From Afipia sp. (GTDB taxonomy: Bacteria > Pseudomonadota > Alphaproteobacteria > Rhizobiales > Xanthobacteraceae), in contig JAFKER010000016.1 in NCBI GenBank assembly GCA_017308595.1, positions 104,636 through 168,635 on the forward strand: DNA of 64,000 bases. The letters run 5' to 3'. This document shows, one piece after another, positions 1-8,012 of the stretch. The position numbers were made by a program, and so were the translations under genes. The notes beneath the pieces are model-generated. The model was given only the letters and a program-made list of their open reading frames with translations. It did no database searches and was not told the origin of the DNA. Each line of letters opens with the position of its first letter. The stretch's first letter is position 1.

Positions 1-1040
1 TCGCAGCGACAGGTCACCTGGGCCACGACGGGATCGCGGTAGAGCCCGAGGAACGACATCGCGGTGGATAGGACGCCGGAGCGTTCGTTTTCGGATTTGT
101 TGAGGAGTTCGCGCGCGGTCGAGGCGACGACGGGATGGGCGCCCTGCTCGCCAAGGTGCGGTGTAGTCATCATCGCCCTCAGCGTGGTCTCGATCGGCTG
201 CTTCGGATCGGACAGGAAGGCGGCGACGCCGGCCAAGGTCTTGTCCGCCTCGGCATAGAGAACGTGGAGTATGGCGCCGACCAGGAGCGAATGACTGGTC
301 TTCTCCCAGTGGTTCCGCTTGTCGAGGGAGCCTTCGGGGTCGACCAGGACGTCGGCCACGTTCTGGACGTCGCGAACCTCCCATTCCCCGCGCCGGACCT
401 CGAGCAGCGGATTGTAGGCTGAGGACTTTGGGTTGGTGGGATCGAACAACAGGACGCGGCCGTGTCGCGAGCGGAAGCCCGCGGTCAGTTGCCAATTCTC
501 GCCCTTGATGTCGTGAACGATGGCCGAGCCGGGCCAAGCCAGGAGCGAGGGGACGACAAGACCGACACCCTTGCCGGATCGGGTGGGTGCAAAACACAAC
601 ACGTGCTCCGGCCCGTCGTGGCGAAGGTAGTCGCGGTCGAGCTTGCCGAGCACCACACCATCCGGACCGAGAAGTCCCGCCGCTCGAACCTCGTCCGCAC
701 CAGCCCAGCGCGCCGACCCATAGGTCGCGACATTCTTGGCTTCGCGCGCCCGCCAAACCGACATGCCGATCGCCACCGCGATCGAAACGAAGGTCCCCGA
801 CGCCGCAATGAAGGCTCCTTCGACAAAGACCCGTGGCGCATAGGCGTCGTAGACGAACCACCACCAGAAGAAGACGGGCGGGTAATAGACCTTGAAGCCC
901 AACAGTTCGAACCAGGGCCGCCCAAGCTCCGGTTGCCAGGCGAGCCGCCAGGCCGTCCACTCGGTTGCTCCCCAGATGGCCAGCAAAACGATCAGGCCGA
1001 CCACGATCACCTGCCCCCAAAGGATTTTGGTTCCGGACAT
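1..1040 (-). CDS. traG: TraG/VirD4-type conjugal coupling protein (partial, 3' end outside window)
   Basis: Inner-membrane ATPase that links the relaxosome to the type IV secretion channel and pumps the relaxase-DNA strand. Reading from the ATG at 1040 gives an N-terminus MSGTKILWGQVIVVGLIVL, i.e. a first membrane helix, then a second hydrophobic stretch rich in Trp (around residues 55-90). The Walker A segment PTRSGKGVGLV lies near residue 160, followed by the FDPTNPKSSAYNPL region typical of TraG. The frame stays open to base 1, so about half of a usual 650-residue protein is present. It starts 36 bp after the relaxase stop and is the last visible gene of the transfer operon. The trb mating-pair genes would be expected further left but are not in the window. 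Confidence 0.95.
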   Translation of the reverse strand, partial: MSGTKILWGQVIVVGLIVLLAIWGATEWTAWRLAWQPELGRPWFELLGFKVYYPPVFFWWWFVYDAYAPRVFVEGAFIAASGTFVSIAVAIGMSVWRAREAKNVATYGSARWAGADEVRAAGLLGPDGVVLGKLDRDYLRHDGPEHVLCFAPTRSGKGVGLVVPSLLAWPGSAIVHDIKGENWQLTAGFRSRHGRVLLFDPTNPKSSAYNPLLEVRRGEWEVRDVQNVADVLVDPEGSLDKRNHWEKTSHSLLVGAILHVLYAEADKTLAGVAAFLSDPKQPIETTLRAMMTTPHLGEQGAHPVVASTARELLNKSENERSGVLSTAMSFLGLYRDPVVAQVTCRC

Positions 1041-1076
1041 CCCGAACGCCCTTCCGCAGCTGGATTGGTGCGATTG

Positions 1077-2840
1077 TTAGAGACCGAGGTCGCGCTTGCG
1101 ACCAAAGCCCCATTCGATTCCACCGCCGTCCTTCACGACGCCGGTGACGTGTTGGCCGAGCCTCCTTTCGAGTTCGCGCGACCAGGGCACGAGTTGGAAG
1201 CCGAGCCCATTGTCGATCATGGCGAAGCGTCCCGAGGCGAGCGTCAGACGCTGGCGATATGTCCCCGCCACATGCTCCCCGGATTCGGACTTCACGTAAG
1301 GGAGGCTGGTGTCGGCCGAGACTTTTGCGGCCACCTGGTCCAGTTCAAGCTGGCGCAACGTGTTCAGGAGGTTGCGCTGCAAGATGATGCGTTGGCCCTG
1401 CCGCCGCGCTAGGCCCTCCCGGATCAGATGCTCGGTACGGGCTTCCATGGCTTGGCGCGTCTCTCGGCCGAATCCGCCCATGGCAAGCGGCATGGAGTCG
1501 CGTTCGACCAGCCTGTGGTCAAGCCAGGTCGCGCCTTTTGCGGTGACCTGCTCGGCAAGATCGAGATCGGAGCGGATGGCGAGCACCACGGTCGGCCGTG
1601 GATCGCCGGCTTGACCGAAGCGTCGGACTTCGACGATTCCCCCAACGGGCGGAGCATGTTCGAAGGCCTCGATACCTCGAAAGCGCACGTGGTGCGCGCG
1701 TCCGTCGGTCCCGTCGATCAGGGCGTAGGCCTCGCCAGTCAGTTCGTCATGCAATCCACGCTCGACCAGTCGTCCCATAAGCTGAGACGTCGGCTGTCCA
1801 CCCTCGATGACGAAGTCGGCGACGCCGCGCGCTTCCCCGCGCTCGGTAAAGGCGCGGTGCATGGTCTTGATGATGTCGCCGCGCATGCCGAGGTCGCGCA
1901 AGCTGCGCTCGGCCTCGAGTCCGACCATCCACTCCCCTGGTGCGGCGGATGCGGCAAGGCCCATCTTCTCGAGGTGCTGAAGACGGCCAACCATCAGGCG
2001 GCGGATCTCAGGATCCGCGCTGCCGGGATTCTTGGGTCGAAGATCGATATACCCGGTCTCTTCCGCCGCCAGTCGGACCTCCCGGTCGAGCCGCGTCCAT
2101 CGTTCCGCCGAGACTTCCCTCTCCAGCGAATTGCGGATCTCGTGCTCCGGTTTTGGACCCAGTTCGATCGCGACCAATTCCTCGGCGCGTGAACGCAGGC
2201 CCCGGCTGATGTAGTCGCGGGAGATCACGAGATCAGCGCCCTCTTCGTCGACCCCCCGAACGAGAAGATGGACGTGAGGATTGTCGGTATTCCAATGATC
2301 GACAGCCACCCAATCCAGTCGCGTGCCAAAGTCGGCTTCCATCTGCTTGGCGAGGTCGCGGGTGAAGGCCTTCAGGTCGGTCATATCGCCGGCGTCCTCC
2401 GGCGAGACAATGAACCTGAAATGGTGACGGTCGTCCTTGCAGCGTTCGGCAAACGCCGCGCTATCGGCGCCGTCGCCGCGGGCATCAAACATCTCGGCCC
2501 GCTCACCACTCCGGGTCACGCCATCGCGCTTCAGATACGAGAGATGGGCCGTCAGCGGCGCTGAGCGGAAGGCTCGTCCTTTGTGGCGAACCACGCGCGC
2601 CTTCACCACAACGCGCCGCGTCGGGCTGAACAATCTCGCCCGGCTAAAGGCGAGGCGCCCGCGGCCAAACGTCGAACGCCCATGGGCCGCGGAACGCCTG
2701 CCGGCCGGGGTCTGACCCGAGGTGTGTCCGGTTTTCTTCGCCGCGCGTAGCACCTGATTGATGAAGCTTTTCGGCTTCGGCGCGCGGGTACTGCGGATGC
2801 GCCCGGGCCGGATACGCAGATCGCTGTCGCCCGTGGTCAT
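1077..2840 (-). CDS. rlxS: VirD2-family relaxase with DUF3363 domain
   Basis: Relaxase that nicks the transfer origin and pilots the strand into the recipient. It is 587 residues. The HUH metal-binding triad appears as NPHVHLLVRG near residue 190, preceded by the FRFIVSPEDAGDM block and followed by ISRDYISRGLRSRAEELV, the usual motif order of MOBP/VirD2-like relaxases with C-terminal DUF3363. The order relaxase then TraG, with lytic transglycosylase and TraF upstream, matches the rlxS region of ICEMlSymR7A, hence the symbol. The basic N-terminus (residues 1-70) precedes the nuclease domain. ATG 2840 is the first in-frame start that keeps the family N-terminus. Confidence 0.93.
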   Translation of the reverse strand: MTTGDSDLRIRPGRIRSTRAPKPKSFINQVLRAAKKTGHTSGQTPAGRRSAAHGRSTFGRGRLAFSRARLFSPTRRVVVKARVVRHKGRAFRSAPLTAHLSYLKRDGVTRSGERAEMFDARGDGADSAAFAERCKDDRHHFRFIVSPEDAGDMTDLKAFTRDLAKQMEADFGTRLDWVAVDHWNTDNPHVHLLVRGVDEEGADLVISRDYISRGLRSRAEELVAIELGPKPEHEIRNSLEREVSAERWTRLDREVRLAAEETGYIDLRPKNPGSADPEIRRLMVGRLQHLEKMGLAASAAPGEWMVGLEAERSLRDLGMRGDIIKTMHRAFTERGEARGVADFVIEGGQPTSQLMGRLVERGLHDELTGEAYALIDGTDGRAHHVRFRGIEAFEHAPPVGGIVEVRRFGQAGDPRPTVVLAIRSDLDLAEQVTAKGATWLDHRLVERDSMPLAMGGFGRETRQAMEARTEHLIREGLARRQGQRIILQRNLLNTLRQLELDQVAAKVSADTSLPYVKSESGEHVAGTYRQRLTLASGRFAMIDNGLGFQLVPWSRELERRLGQHVTGVVKDGGGIEWGFGRKRDLGL

Positions 2841-3225
2841 GACTGCGCCTCGAAGGACGCCAAAACGCGTAGAGTGCCGAAAATGTAGTTGATCTCATTC
2901 TTAAAAATCCAAGGCGCGGCACGCGCCCCGACCGACCGGCACGCCGGAACCCAAGCCATGTCAATGGCTTGCGGTTCGAGCGGCGAGCCCCTTTTATCTC
3001 GCCGTCCTGCCGTCGTGGTCTCCGGGTCGCCGGTTCCCGAAAGAGCCACCGCGACCTGGCCGCCAACTCGCGAAGCCCCCACTGCTTCCGAGCGCTTGCG
3101 ATAGCGATCGTTACCCGAAGGGCCGAGACACCCGAAGGGTGGCTCGGTGAGGAGCGAAGCGACGAGTAGAGCGCGGGCCGAAGGCATCGCCCATACACCA
3201 TCAGCTTGCGAACCCGCACACCTGG
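2841..3225. other. Gene-free gap upstream of relaxase; candidate oriT region
   Basis: A 385-bp gap between the transglycosylase stop and the relaxase start, in an otherwise tightly packed operon. It holds a strong hairpin: CCGAG at 3123-3127 and CACCC at 3129-3133 pair across a GAA loop with GGGTG at 3137-3141 and CTCGG at 3143-3147, with one mismatch. Relaxases of this type act on an origin close to their own gene, so this is a reasonable oriT candidate, but no nick-site consensus was recognised. An open minus frame across the gap (2837-3229) lacks any recognisable domain and is not called. Confidence 0.35.
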
Positions 3226-4077
3226 TCATCGCGATACTCCCGAATCCGATCGAGGGACGAACATGCCAATTGGCCGGGGGACCATGGGCGAAACATCGGG
3301 CGCCGAGAACGCGGTCGTGACACCGCTAGACGGCATGAGCGCCAACAACCGATCACGCGTCTTCATGAGATCGGATCGCGTGACGAATAGCGTCGCAGCT
3401 GCTGATGACTGTCCGCCGGACGTCCACCTCGGCGGCAGTTCGACGGCAAGCAGATTTGCAAGCTTTGCGACGTATGCTCGCGTCTCGTCTGGCAGAGAGC
3501 CGCCCGCAAGATGCTCTTCATAGCGAGATGGTCCCGCATTGTACGCCGCAAACACGCCAGGCGAGCCATACCGATCGAGCAGTTCGCGCAAGTACGCCGT
3601 ACCGGCCAGAATGTTGTCGTGCGGGTCGTAGGGGTCGTTCCCGAGATTGTAGCGCACACGAAGTTCCGCCCAAGTCGCTGGCATGATTTGCATCAGGCCC
3701 ATTGCGCCTTTTGGCGATCTGGCGTGCACGTCACCAGCACTCTCGATGCGTTGGACTGATCGGATCCAGTTCGGCGCAATCGCAAAGCGTTGTGCGGCTT
3801 CATTGATGAAGCCGGCAAATGAGTGAGCGGTCTGACTGATCGCCGGCTGGGCGGTTGATCCGCTCTGGGCCAAAGCAGCACCGTCGAACGCGGTCAGAAG
3901 AAGCATCACGGGCACGACTGCACAAACGCGCGTGCCCAACCGACCCAAGCACGCGGTCGGGCTCGCGCCAGCCTTGCAGACATCGATCGAGACGGAGGAA
4001 TGATCCCGCAATCGATCGAACAAGGGCATGGCGAGGAGAACACGTCGAATACGCACGATCACCCCTCCCACGTCCAC
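3226..4077 (-). CDS. Transglycosylase SLT domain protein (VirB1-like)
   Basis: Periplasmic lytic transglycosylase that opens peptidoglycan for the conjugation channel. It is 283 residues, with a hydrophobic export segment near residues 48-70 ending AALAQ. The SLT domain follows: IRSVQRIESAGD holds the catalytic Glu, then SPKGAMGLMQIMPATW, GTAYLRELL and AAYNAGP, all in canonical order. It overlaps the end of traF by 19 bp, so the two are co-transcribed. The true start could be at an internal Met nearer the signal segment, since a 45-residue extension before the hydrophobic core is long for a signal peptide. Confidence 0.92.
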   Translation of the reverse strand: MDVGGVIVRIRRVLLAMPLFDRLRDHSSVSIDVCKAGASPTACLGRLGTRVCAVVPVMLLLTAFDGAALAQSGSTAQPAISQTAHSFAGFINEAAQRFAIAPNWIRSVQRIESAGDVHARSPKGAMGLMQIMPATWAELRVRYNLGNDPYDPHDNILAGTAYLRELLDRYGSPGVFAAYNAGPSRYEEHLAGGSLPDETRAYVAKLANLLAVELPPRWTSGGQSSAAATLFVTRSDLMKTRDRLLALMPSSGVTTAFSAPDVSPMVPRPIGMFVPRSDSGVSR

Positions 4078-4571
4078 ACCGGCATCGCACGGCCGATCAC
4101 GCTGGATGCCGGAAGAAATCCAAAATACCGGCCATCAAGAGAGTCGTCCGACTGCCAGTTCATCAGAAACAGATCGCCGTCGCCGACGACGCGGCAGCCC
4201 TGCCATTTCGGCAGCGGCCGGCCGCGTCCGTCGCGGTCCTTCGCCTCGCCCACCGCGACCTCGTCGACCGAAATCGTGAGGCCGGTTCTGCAAACACTCT
4301 GCCCCGGAAGGGCGAGCACGCGCTTCAGCATGGGCACGCCAATGGGCAAATAGCCGTTCAAATCGAGGAAGGTCGCGAGCGGCTCCGGCGGCTGCACGGC
4401 GACCAATTCAGTAACTTGGAATTGGTCCGCCGGTCGGAGGCGGTAGAGACCGATCGGCACGCTCGCGGATGCGTTCCAGATGTATAGCGGAATCGGCTCC
4501 AGGACGATCGTCGCGATGAGCGCAGCAGCGACCCCAATCGTCACGGCCAGCATCGGTAGGCGGCCCGTCAT
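4059..4571 (-). CDS. traF: S26-family conjugal transfer signal peptidase TraF
   Basis: Membrane peptidase that in related systems processes and cyclises the pilin. It is 170 residues: an N-terminal helix (residues 5-30), the catalytic Ser context ASVPIGLYRL, and the catalytic Lys context MLKRVLALPGQ about 50 residues later. The C-terminal segment GYFGFLPASSVIGRAMPVW-like pattern is typical of S26 enzymes. The start ATG overlaps the stop of the DUF2840 gene by 4 bp (ATGA), indicating translational coupling. Confidence 0.93.
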   Translation of the reverse strand: MTGRLPMLAVTIGVAAALIATIVLEPIPLYIWNASASVPIGLYRLRPADQFQVTELVAVQPPEPLATFLDLNGYLPIGVPMLKRVLALPGQSVCRTGLTISVDEVAVGEAKDRDGRGRPLPKWQGCRVVGDGDLFLMNWQSDDSLDGRYFGFLPASSVIGRAMPVWTWEG

Positions 4572-5032
4572 CGCATCACCCTTTGGCGATGGAGCCAGGC
4601 CTGATGGCGCGCTTTCGTATACGGGCGCGGGTTTTCATTAACGGACAGACGGTTGTGAACGTGATGCCAATGGTCGGGAGCGACATCAGCCGGATCGACG
4701 CCGAGCGCCTCAACGGCATCGATCATCTGCAGCACGCGCTCGACCTTCGGCCAGCCGGACAGGCGCAGCAGAATCTCACCGCCGGGCGTCACATAAGGAA
4801 CGGTCGAGCAGCGCTGTCCCAGTGCGACCGCGCGCAAGATGTCGATGCGCGAAATGATCGTGCCAAAGTCGTTGGAGGTCCACCGGACGAAGGCAAAGAT
4901 GCTGCCTGGCGCGAATGACAGGACACGCCGATGGCGATCAAGCTTCCGTTCCCCGACAATGCGACCGAACCGAATGCGGTTTTCGATGCGCTTCTCGAGC
5001 CACAACACTTCCACTTCCGTGAGATCGCTCAT
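4568..5032 (-). CDS. DUF2840 domain protein of the transfer operon
   Basis: Protein of unknown function always found next to traF in rhizobial conjugative elements. It starts MSDLTEVEVLWLEKRIENRI, the conserved DUF2840 N-terminus. I chose the ATG at 5032 because a GGGAG ribosome site lies 8 bases upstream and the longer open frame (to 5104) adds 24 non-conserved residues. It is 154 residues, basic and soluble. No catalytic motif is visible. It couples to traF through an ATGA overlap. Confidence 0.88.
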   Translation of the reverse strand: MSDLTEVEVLWLEKRIENRIRFGRIVGERKLDRHRRVLSFAPGSIFAFVRWTSNDFGTIISRIDILRAVALGQRCSTVPYVTPGGEILLRLSGWPKVERVLQMIDAVEALGVDPADVAPDHWHHVHNRLSVNENPRPYTKARHQAWLHRQRVMR

Positions 5033-5251
5033 GCGGCGGCTCCCGGACGCTGGGGCTGGCAGCCGTGAGCTTGGGGCTCGGTCGAGAGTGTGTATCGCCT
5101 GCAAAGGCAGGCTGGCCTGTCGGACTGCCGTTGCCGAGCGCCATCGACGCCGCTTTCGGCCTGCTCCGTTAGAAGAAATCCGAAGGATTTCCGGTTAGTA
5201 AAGTTAGAGCGGCTGGAAAGCGCGGAGAAACAAGCTCTTAAGCTCGATTCC

Positions 5252-5316
5252 GGTCCCCGATAGCACGAGGATCGGGTCCCCGATAGCACGAGGGTTGCGG
5301 TCCCCGATAGCACGAG
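5252..5316. repeat. Three 18-bp direct repeats after repA (iteron-like)
   Basis: The word GGTCCCCGATAGCACGAG occurs exactly at 5252-5269, 5275-5292 and 5299-5316. The starts are 23 and 24 bp apart, about two helical turns. The array lies directly after the stop of the RepA-like initiator (5322) and before DUF2840. Regular spacing next to an initiator gene is what iterons look like, so these are likely initiator-binding sites and part of a replication origin for the excised element. Binding itself is inferred. Confidence 0.75.
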
Positions 5317-5321
5317 CTGAT

Positions 5322-6203
5322 TCACAGGTTGTCCTCCGAATTTGGAATGAGACCGCGCCGGCGCAAGCGGGCCGTTAAGGGATCAACAGGCGTGGGTGCA
5401 AAGTTCAGTCGCTCGGTGCCATCAGGGTCGCGCGTGAGCACGAGCTGATAACCGGGCAATGTCTGGCGCTGGACGATCTGGCGCACGTCGTAAGCAAAGT
5501 GCTTGAGGGGCGAGAGGATGCCGGACTTGGCATGGAGGTGCACCAGATCAAAACTCCAGCCGCCGTCCTGGCGTCCGCCGTGCTTGCGCACAAGACGATA
5601 AAGCCACCTCTCAAGTCCGCCCGTCAGCTCGAAATAGGCGCGATCAATCGTCAGCACGAGCGCGTCATCGATGACGCCAGCGTAGAACCAATCCGGCAGG
5701 ATCAGCTCGATCCCAAATGGGCGGCCATTTGCATCGGCCGTCTCTTTCCACTCGTTGATCCAGGAGAAGCGATGCCGTCGCCGCTCTGCCGGCTGACGGA
5801 TCGACGTCAGCACGGTCGTTGACTGAAGTCTGTCGAGACCCGCCTTCAGCCGATCATAGTCGCGTGCGCCGGTGCCGCGGCCGACGAACGTCAGAATTTC
5901 ATACGGCGTTGCAGCCATCAGGCGCGACGTCTTCAGGCCGGCATCACGGGCTTCGACAATCTGGGACGCGGCCCAGATCAGAACGTCTGCATCCCAGATC
6001 GTCGCCATGCCGTGTTCCGGCACGGCTTCGACACGAATTGCGATCGCACCGGCACGGAAGTCGATCGGCACGATCCGCTTAGTCTTTGCGAGGGAGAAGA
6101 ACGGATACGCCATCAGATCCTGCGCGTCGCGCGGCGCAAGATCGCCGGGCAACGCCCGAAAGAGCTCAAGCTGGTCGCGCTCCGAATGGTGTTTGCGCCG
6201 CAT
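5322..6203 (-). CDS. repA: RPA-family (RepA) replication initiator protein
   Basis: Initiator of plasmid-like replication, probably used by the excised circular ICE. It is 293 residues. Conserved RPA-family blocks are visible: LMAYPFFSLAKTKRIVPIDF, IWDADVLIWAASQI, TPYEILTFVGRGTGARDYDRL, FELTGGLERWLYRLVRKHGG and LKHFAYDVRQIVQRQTLPGY. I prefer ATG 6203 over 6248 because 6248 would overlap the upstream HTH gene and adds 15 non-conserved residues. Three direct repeats lie immediately beyond its stop. Confidence 0.9.
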   Translation of the reverse strand: MRRKHHSERDQLELFRALPGDLAPRDAQDLMAYPFFSLAKTKRIVPIDFRAGAIAIRVEAVPEHGMATIWDADVLIWAASQIVEARDAGLKTSRLMAATPYEILTFVGRGTGARDYDRLKAGLDRLQSTTVLTSIRQPAERRRHRFSWINEWKETADANGRPFGIELILPDWFYAGVIDDALVLTIDRAYFELTGGLERWLYRLVRKHGGRQDGGWSFDLVHLHAKSGILSPLKHFAYDVRQIVQRQTLPGYQLVLTRDPDGTERLNFAPTPVDPLTARLRRRGLIPNSEDNL

Positions 6204-6225
6204 GGTCACTACTCTCACGCGGCAA

Positions 6226-6507
6226 TCAGCGACGTTCCTGGCCCGCATACGGGCGCAGCGCGGGCTGCTTCTTGGCCGGCAGTACCGTCCCCTTCCCGGG
6301 ATCGGACGTCGACGTCTTGGCGCCGCGGTCAGCCCACGCTTTCAGGTCATCGACGGCGTAGACAACACGTCCGCCGATCTTCCGATACGTCGGTCCAGTA
6401 CCGTACGTGCGGTGCTTCTCGAGCGTGCGACCGGACAGGCCAAGATAGCGCGCGGCCTCAGGTGTACGCAGGAATCGCGGTGGTAGACCGGCCATCGGAT
6501 CGGGCAT
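6226..6507 (-). CDS. rdfS: AlpA-like HTH protein, RdfS-type excisionase (recombination directionality factor)
   Basis: Small winged-helix DNA-binding protein that in ICEMlSymR7A turns the integrase towards excision and activates the transfer operon. It is 93 residues. The HTH core PEAARYLGLSGRTLEKHRTYG followed by GGRVVYAVDDLKAWAD is characteristic of AlpA/excisionase folds (positions about 15-60). The ATG at 6507 has a GGAG site 7 bases upstream; a longer start at 6528 has none. It lies between fseA and repA, exactly the place of rdfS in FseA-controlled elements, so function is inferred from both fold and position. Confidence 0.85.
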   Translation of the reverse strand: MPDPMAGLPPRFLRTPEAARYLGLSGRTLEKHRTYGTGPTYRKIGGRVVYAVDDLKAWADRGAKTSTSDPGKGTVLPAKKQPALRPYAGQERR

Positions 6508-6641
6508 TTGAGGACTCCAGGAGGACATCGCACTACGCCTGGCTAGGCCGGCGTGTGTGCGGTCATCATGGAGAAGCAAGATCTCGGAGGGGGATGCCGA
6601 ATATGGAGGGGGCCGCTTTCGATACCCCCCAACCGGAAGGG

Positions 6642-7223
6642 CTATTCGTCCCTGCGCCCGGACCGCAGAAGTTTGCGGTAACCACCGCGCATCAACGCAA
6701 GGCCGCCTTGCACCAAGCGGATTGTTCGATTGCGCAGATCATGGGTCTTCCAGGCACGGTCGGGGATTCGCTTTTTGCCGAAGAGCGCTTCGGCGATAAC
6801 GCGATAGCTTCCGCCGGCGCTGCGAGCATCAAGCGCACGGATCGCGGCGCTCAAGCGTTCGCGCCGCTGTTTAGATAGTTGGTGAAAGGCAGGACCTGGT
6901 GCGCGTCCATTCATCGCGCGCCACAGCCGGCGGGCTGCATACGCACGCGCGCCGAAATCGCCGTCAAATGGCAGTTCGGCTGCATATGACGCGCCAAGCA
7001 CCGGTGGATCCTTGGACCAGACACGGTGATCCACTGCACCGATGCGCAGCACGGCGTGCCAGCCGTCGGCGGCGCGGCGCATCTGGCCTGCTGCAAGGTC
7101 AAGCAGCGGTTGAGGCGCTGAACTGCGATCGGCGGCCGAGGCAACCTTGACCGGAACGACCGCCGCTAGAACCTCAGGCGCCCAAAAGATCGTCTGCTCA
7201 TCGAACGACCGCCGCGGGTCATG
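6642..7223 (-). CDS. fseA: FseA C-terminal part, DUF2285 domain (second frame)
   Basis: DUF2285 half of the excision activator FseA (msi171-like). The frame is open from 7268 and conserved from FDEQTIFWAPEVLAAV through PFDGDFGARAYAARRLWRAM to FGKKRIPDRAWKTHDLRNRT. No ATG, GTG or TTG precedes this conserved N-terminus; the first ATG (7082) would delete about 45 conserved residues. The open frame is +1 relative to the upstream DUF6499 gene and overlaps its stop, the arrangement shown in ICEMlSymR7A to be read by +1 programmed ribosomal frameshifting. I therefore treat this as the second part of one product of about 256 residues. Confidence 0.8.
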   Translation of the reverse strand, partial: HDPRRSFDEQTIFWAPEVLAAVVPVKVASAADRSSAPQPLLDLAAGQMRRAADGWHAVLRIGAVDHRVWSKDPPVLGASYAAELPFDGDFGARAYAARRLWRAMNGRAPGPAFHQLSKQRRERLSAAIRALDARSAGGSYRVIAEALFGKKRIPDRAWKTHDLRNRTIRLVQGGLALMRGGYRKLLRSGRRDE

Positions 7224-7413
7224 GGCGAAAGCAGAGGCCCCACCTCCTCCTGAATTCGTCAGTCACTTCGCCGTTCGGGCTGTTGGCAATCATCACCTCG
7301 TACTCACGCCGGTAACCGGCGTTGCGGCGGAGACATTCCCAGGCGATGTCGGTGATTTCGGCGTCTTGTAGGCTCTTGTAGGATTCCGGCGACCGCCAGT
7401 CGAATTCAGGCAT
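7219..7413 (-). CDS. fseA: FseA N-terminal part, DUF6499 (msi172-like), frameshift donor
   Basis: 64-residue frame starting MPEFDWRSPESYKSLQDAE and running through ITDIAWECLRRNAGYRREYE, the DUF6499 transcriptional-regulator signature. It ends WGLCFRP followed by TGA at 7219-7221. The codons before the stop are TTT CGC CCA TGA; a +1 slip there continues straight into the DUF2285 frame. In the model ICE the fused protein activates rdfS and so excision and transfer, while the DUF2285 protein QseM blocks it; both partners are present here. ATG 7413 chosen for its match to the family N-terminus and a nearby GGA. Confidence 0.82.
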   Translation of the reverse strand: MPEFDWRSPESYKSLQDAEITDIAWECLRRNAGYRREYEVMIANSPNGEVTDEFRRRWGLCFRP

Positions 7414-7578
7414 TGCTTCCGCCCCATTGCACGCTGCTAACAACGATTGCGCCGCAATAGGTATGAACGAGGCGGTTGTAGGAAGCCCCTAGTTTGGCAC
7501 CACGTGGTGCACCGGAATGACCACCGATCAGCAAAAGAAAATAGTTCTGCCTGCAAGTCGCCGGCCGGCGGTTTTCTT

Positions 7579-7851
7579 CTATTTTGAGCCGGTGCCGCGC
7601 AAGAGGCGTCCCTGCTCGGTCACCCATTTGGCGCGCGCGAGATGACTCTGATATGCGCTTCGCGCACGGTCCGGCTCCCGCACCGGATCGATATGCAGCA
7701 CCACTCGAGCGACTTCCATCCAGTCAGCCCCTTGGCTTTCGGCCTGCAGAAGGCGCATGTAGGTCACGACATGCTGCTCATCGTAGGCAGTGAGAATTTG
7801 ATCTGCAGGCGCAGCGTCGGCGACGCCTGGGTCGAGCGGCGGCTTCCTCAT
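7579..7851 (-). CDS. qseM: QseM-like DUF2285 anti-activator
   Basis: 90-residue protein made almost wholly of a DUF2285 domain: DEQHVVTYMRLLQAESQGAD, then WMEVARVVLHIDPVREPDRA and YQSHLARAKWVTEQG. In ICEMlSymR7A the equivalent protein binds FseA and TraR and keeps the element quiescent. The GGAG site lies 5 bases before ATG 7851. It is transcribed away from the XRE gene at 7998, the same divergent layout as qseM/qseC. The symbol rests on domain plus layout; activity is inferred. Confidence 0.8.
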   Translation of the reverse strand: MRKPPLDPGVADAAPADQILTAYDEQHVVTYMRLLQAESQGADWMEVARVVLHIDPVREPDRARSAYQSHLARAKWVTEQGRLLRGTGSK

Positions 7852-8012
7852 AAGACTCCACGCCTTAGTTTAGACAATTTCTAACACGCGGGCAGGAAGG
7901 AGCAGAAGCGCCAAAATTGTCGCGGAAGCCGTCCGGATCGCGTTTTGTCGAAAATACTCCGTGGTGAAATACTCTTCAAGGACATGCCCTCTCGCGTATG
8001 GATATACGCGAG
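7852..8012. promoter_or_regulatory. Divergent qseM-qseC control region with inverted repeats
   Basis: This region carries several symmetric elements expected for XRE-repressor operators. TTAGA (7870-7874) pairs with TCTAA (7880-7884). GACAATTT (7873-7880) is inverted at 7914-7921 as AAATTGTC. AAATACTC is directly repeated at 7952-7959 and 7967-7974. A perfect 9-bp inverted repeat, CTCGCGTAT/ATACGCGAG (7991-7999 and 8004-8012, 4-base spacer), straddles the qseC start codon. Which of these QseC binds cannot be told from sequence. Confidence 0.5.

Noticed and set aside
2837-3229. Long minus-strand open frame (130 aa) upstream of the relaxase
   Set aside because: Composition is GC-driven, no domain or ribosome site, and it would span a hairpin-rich gap that better fits an origin or leader.
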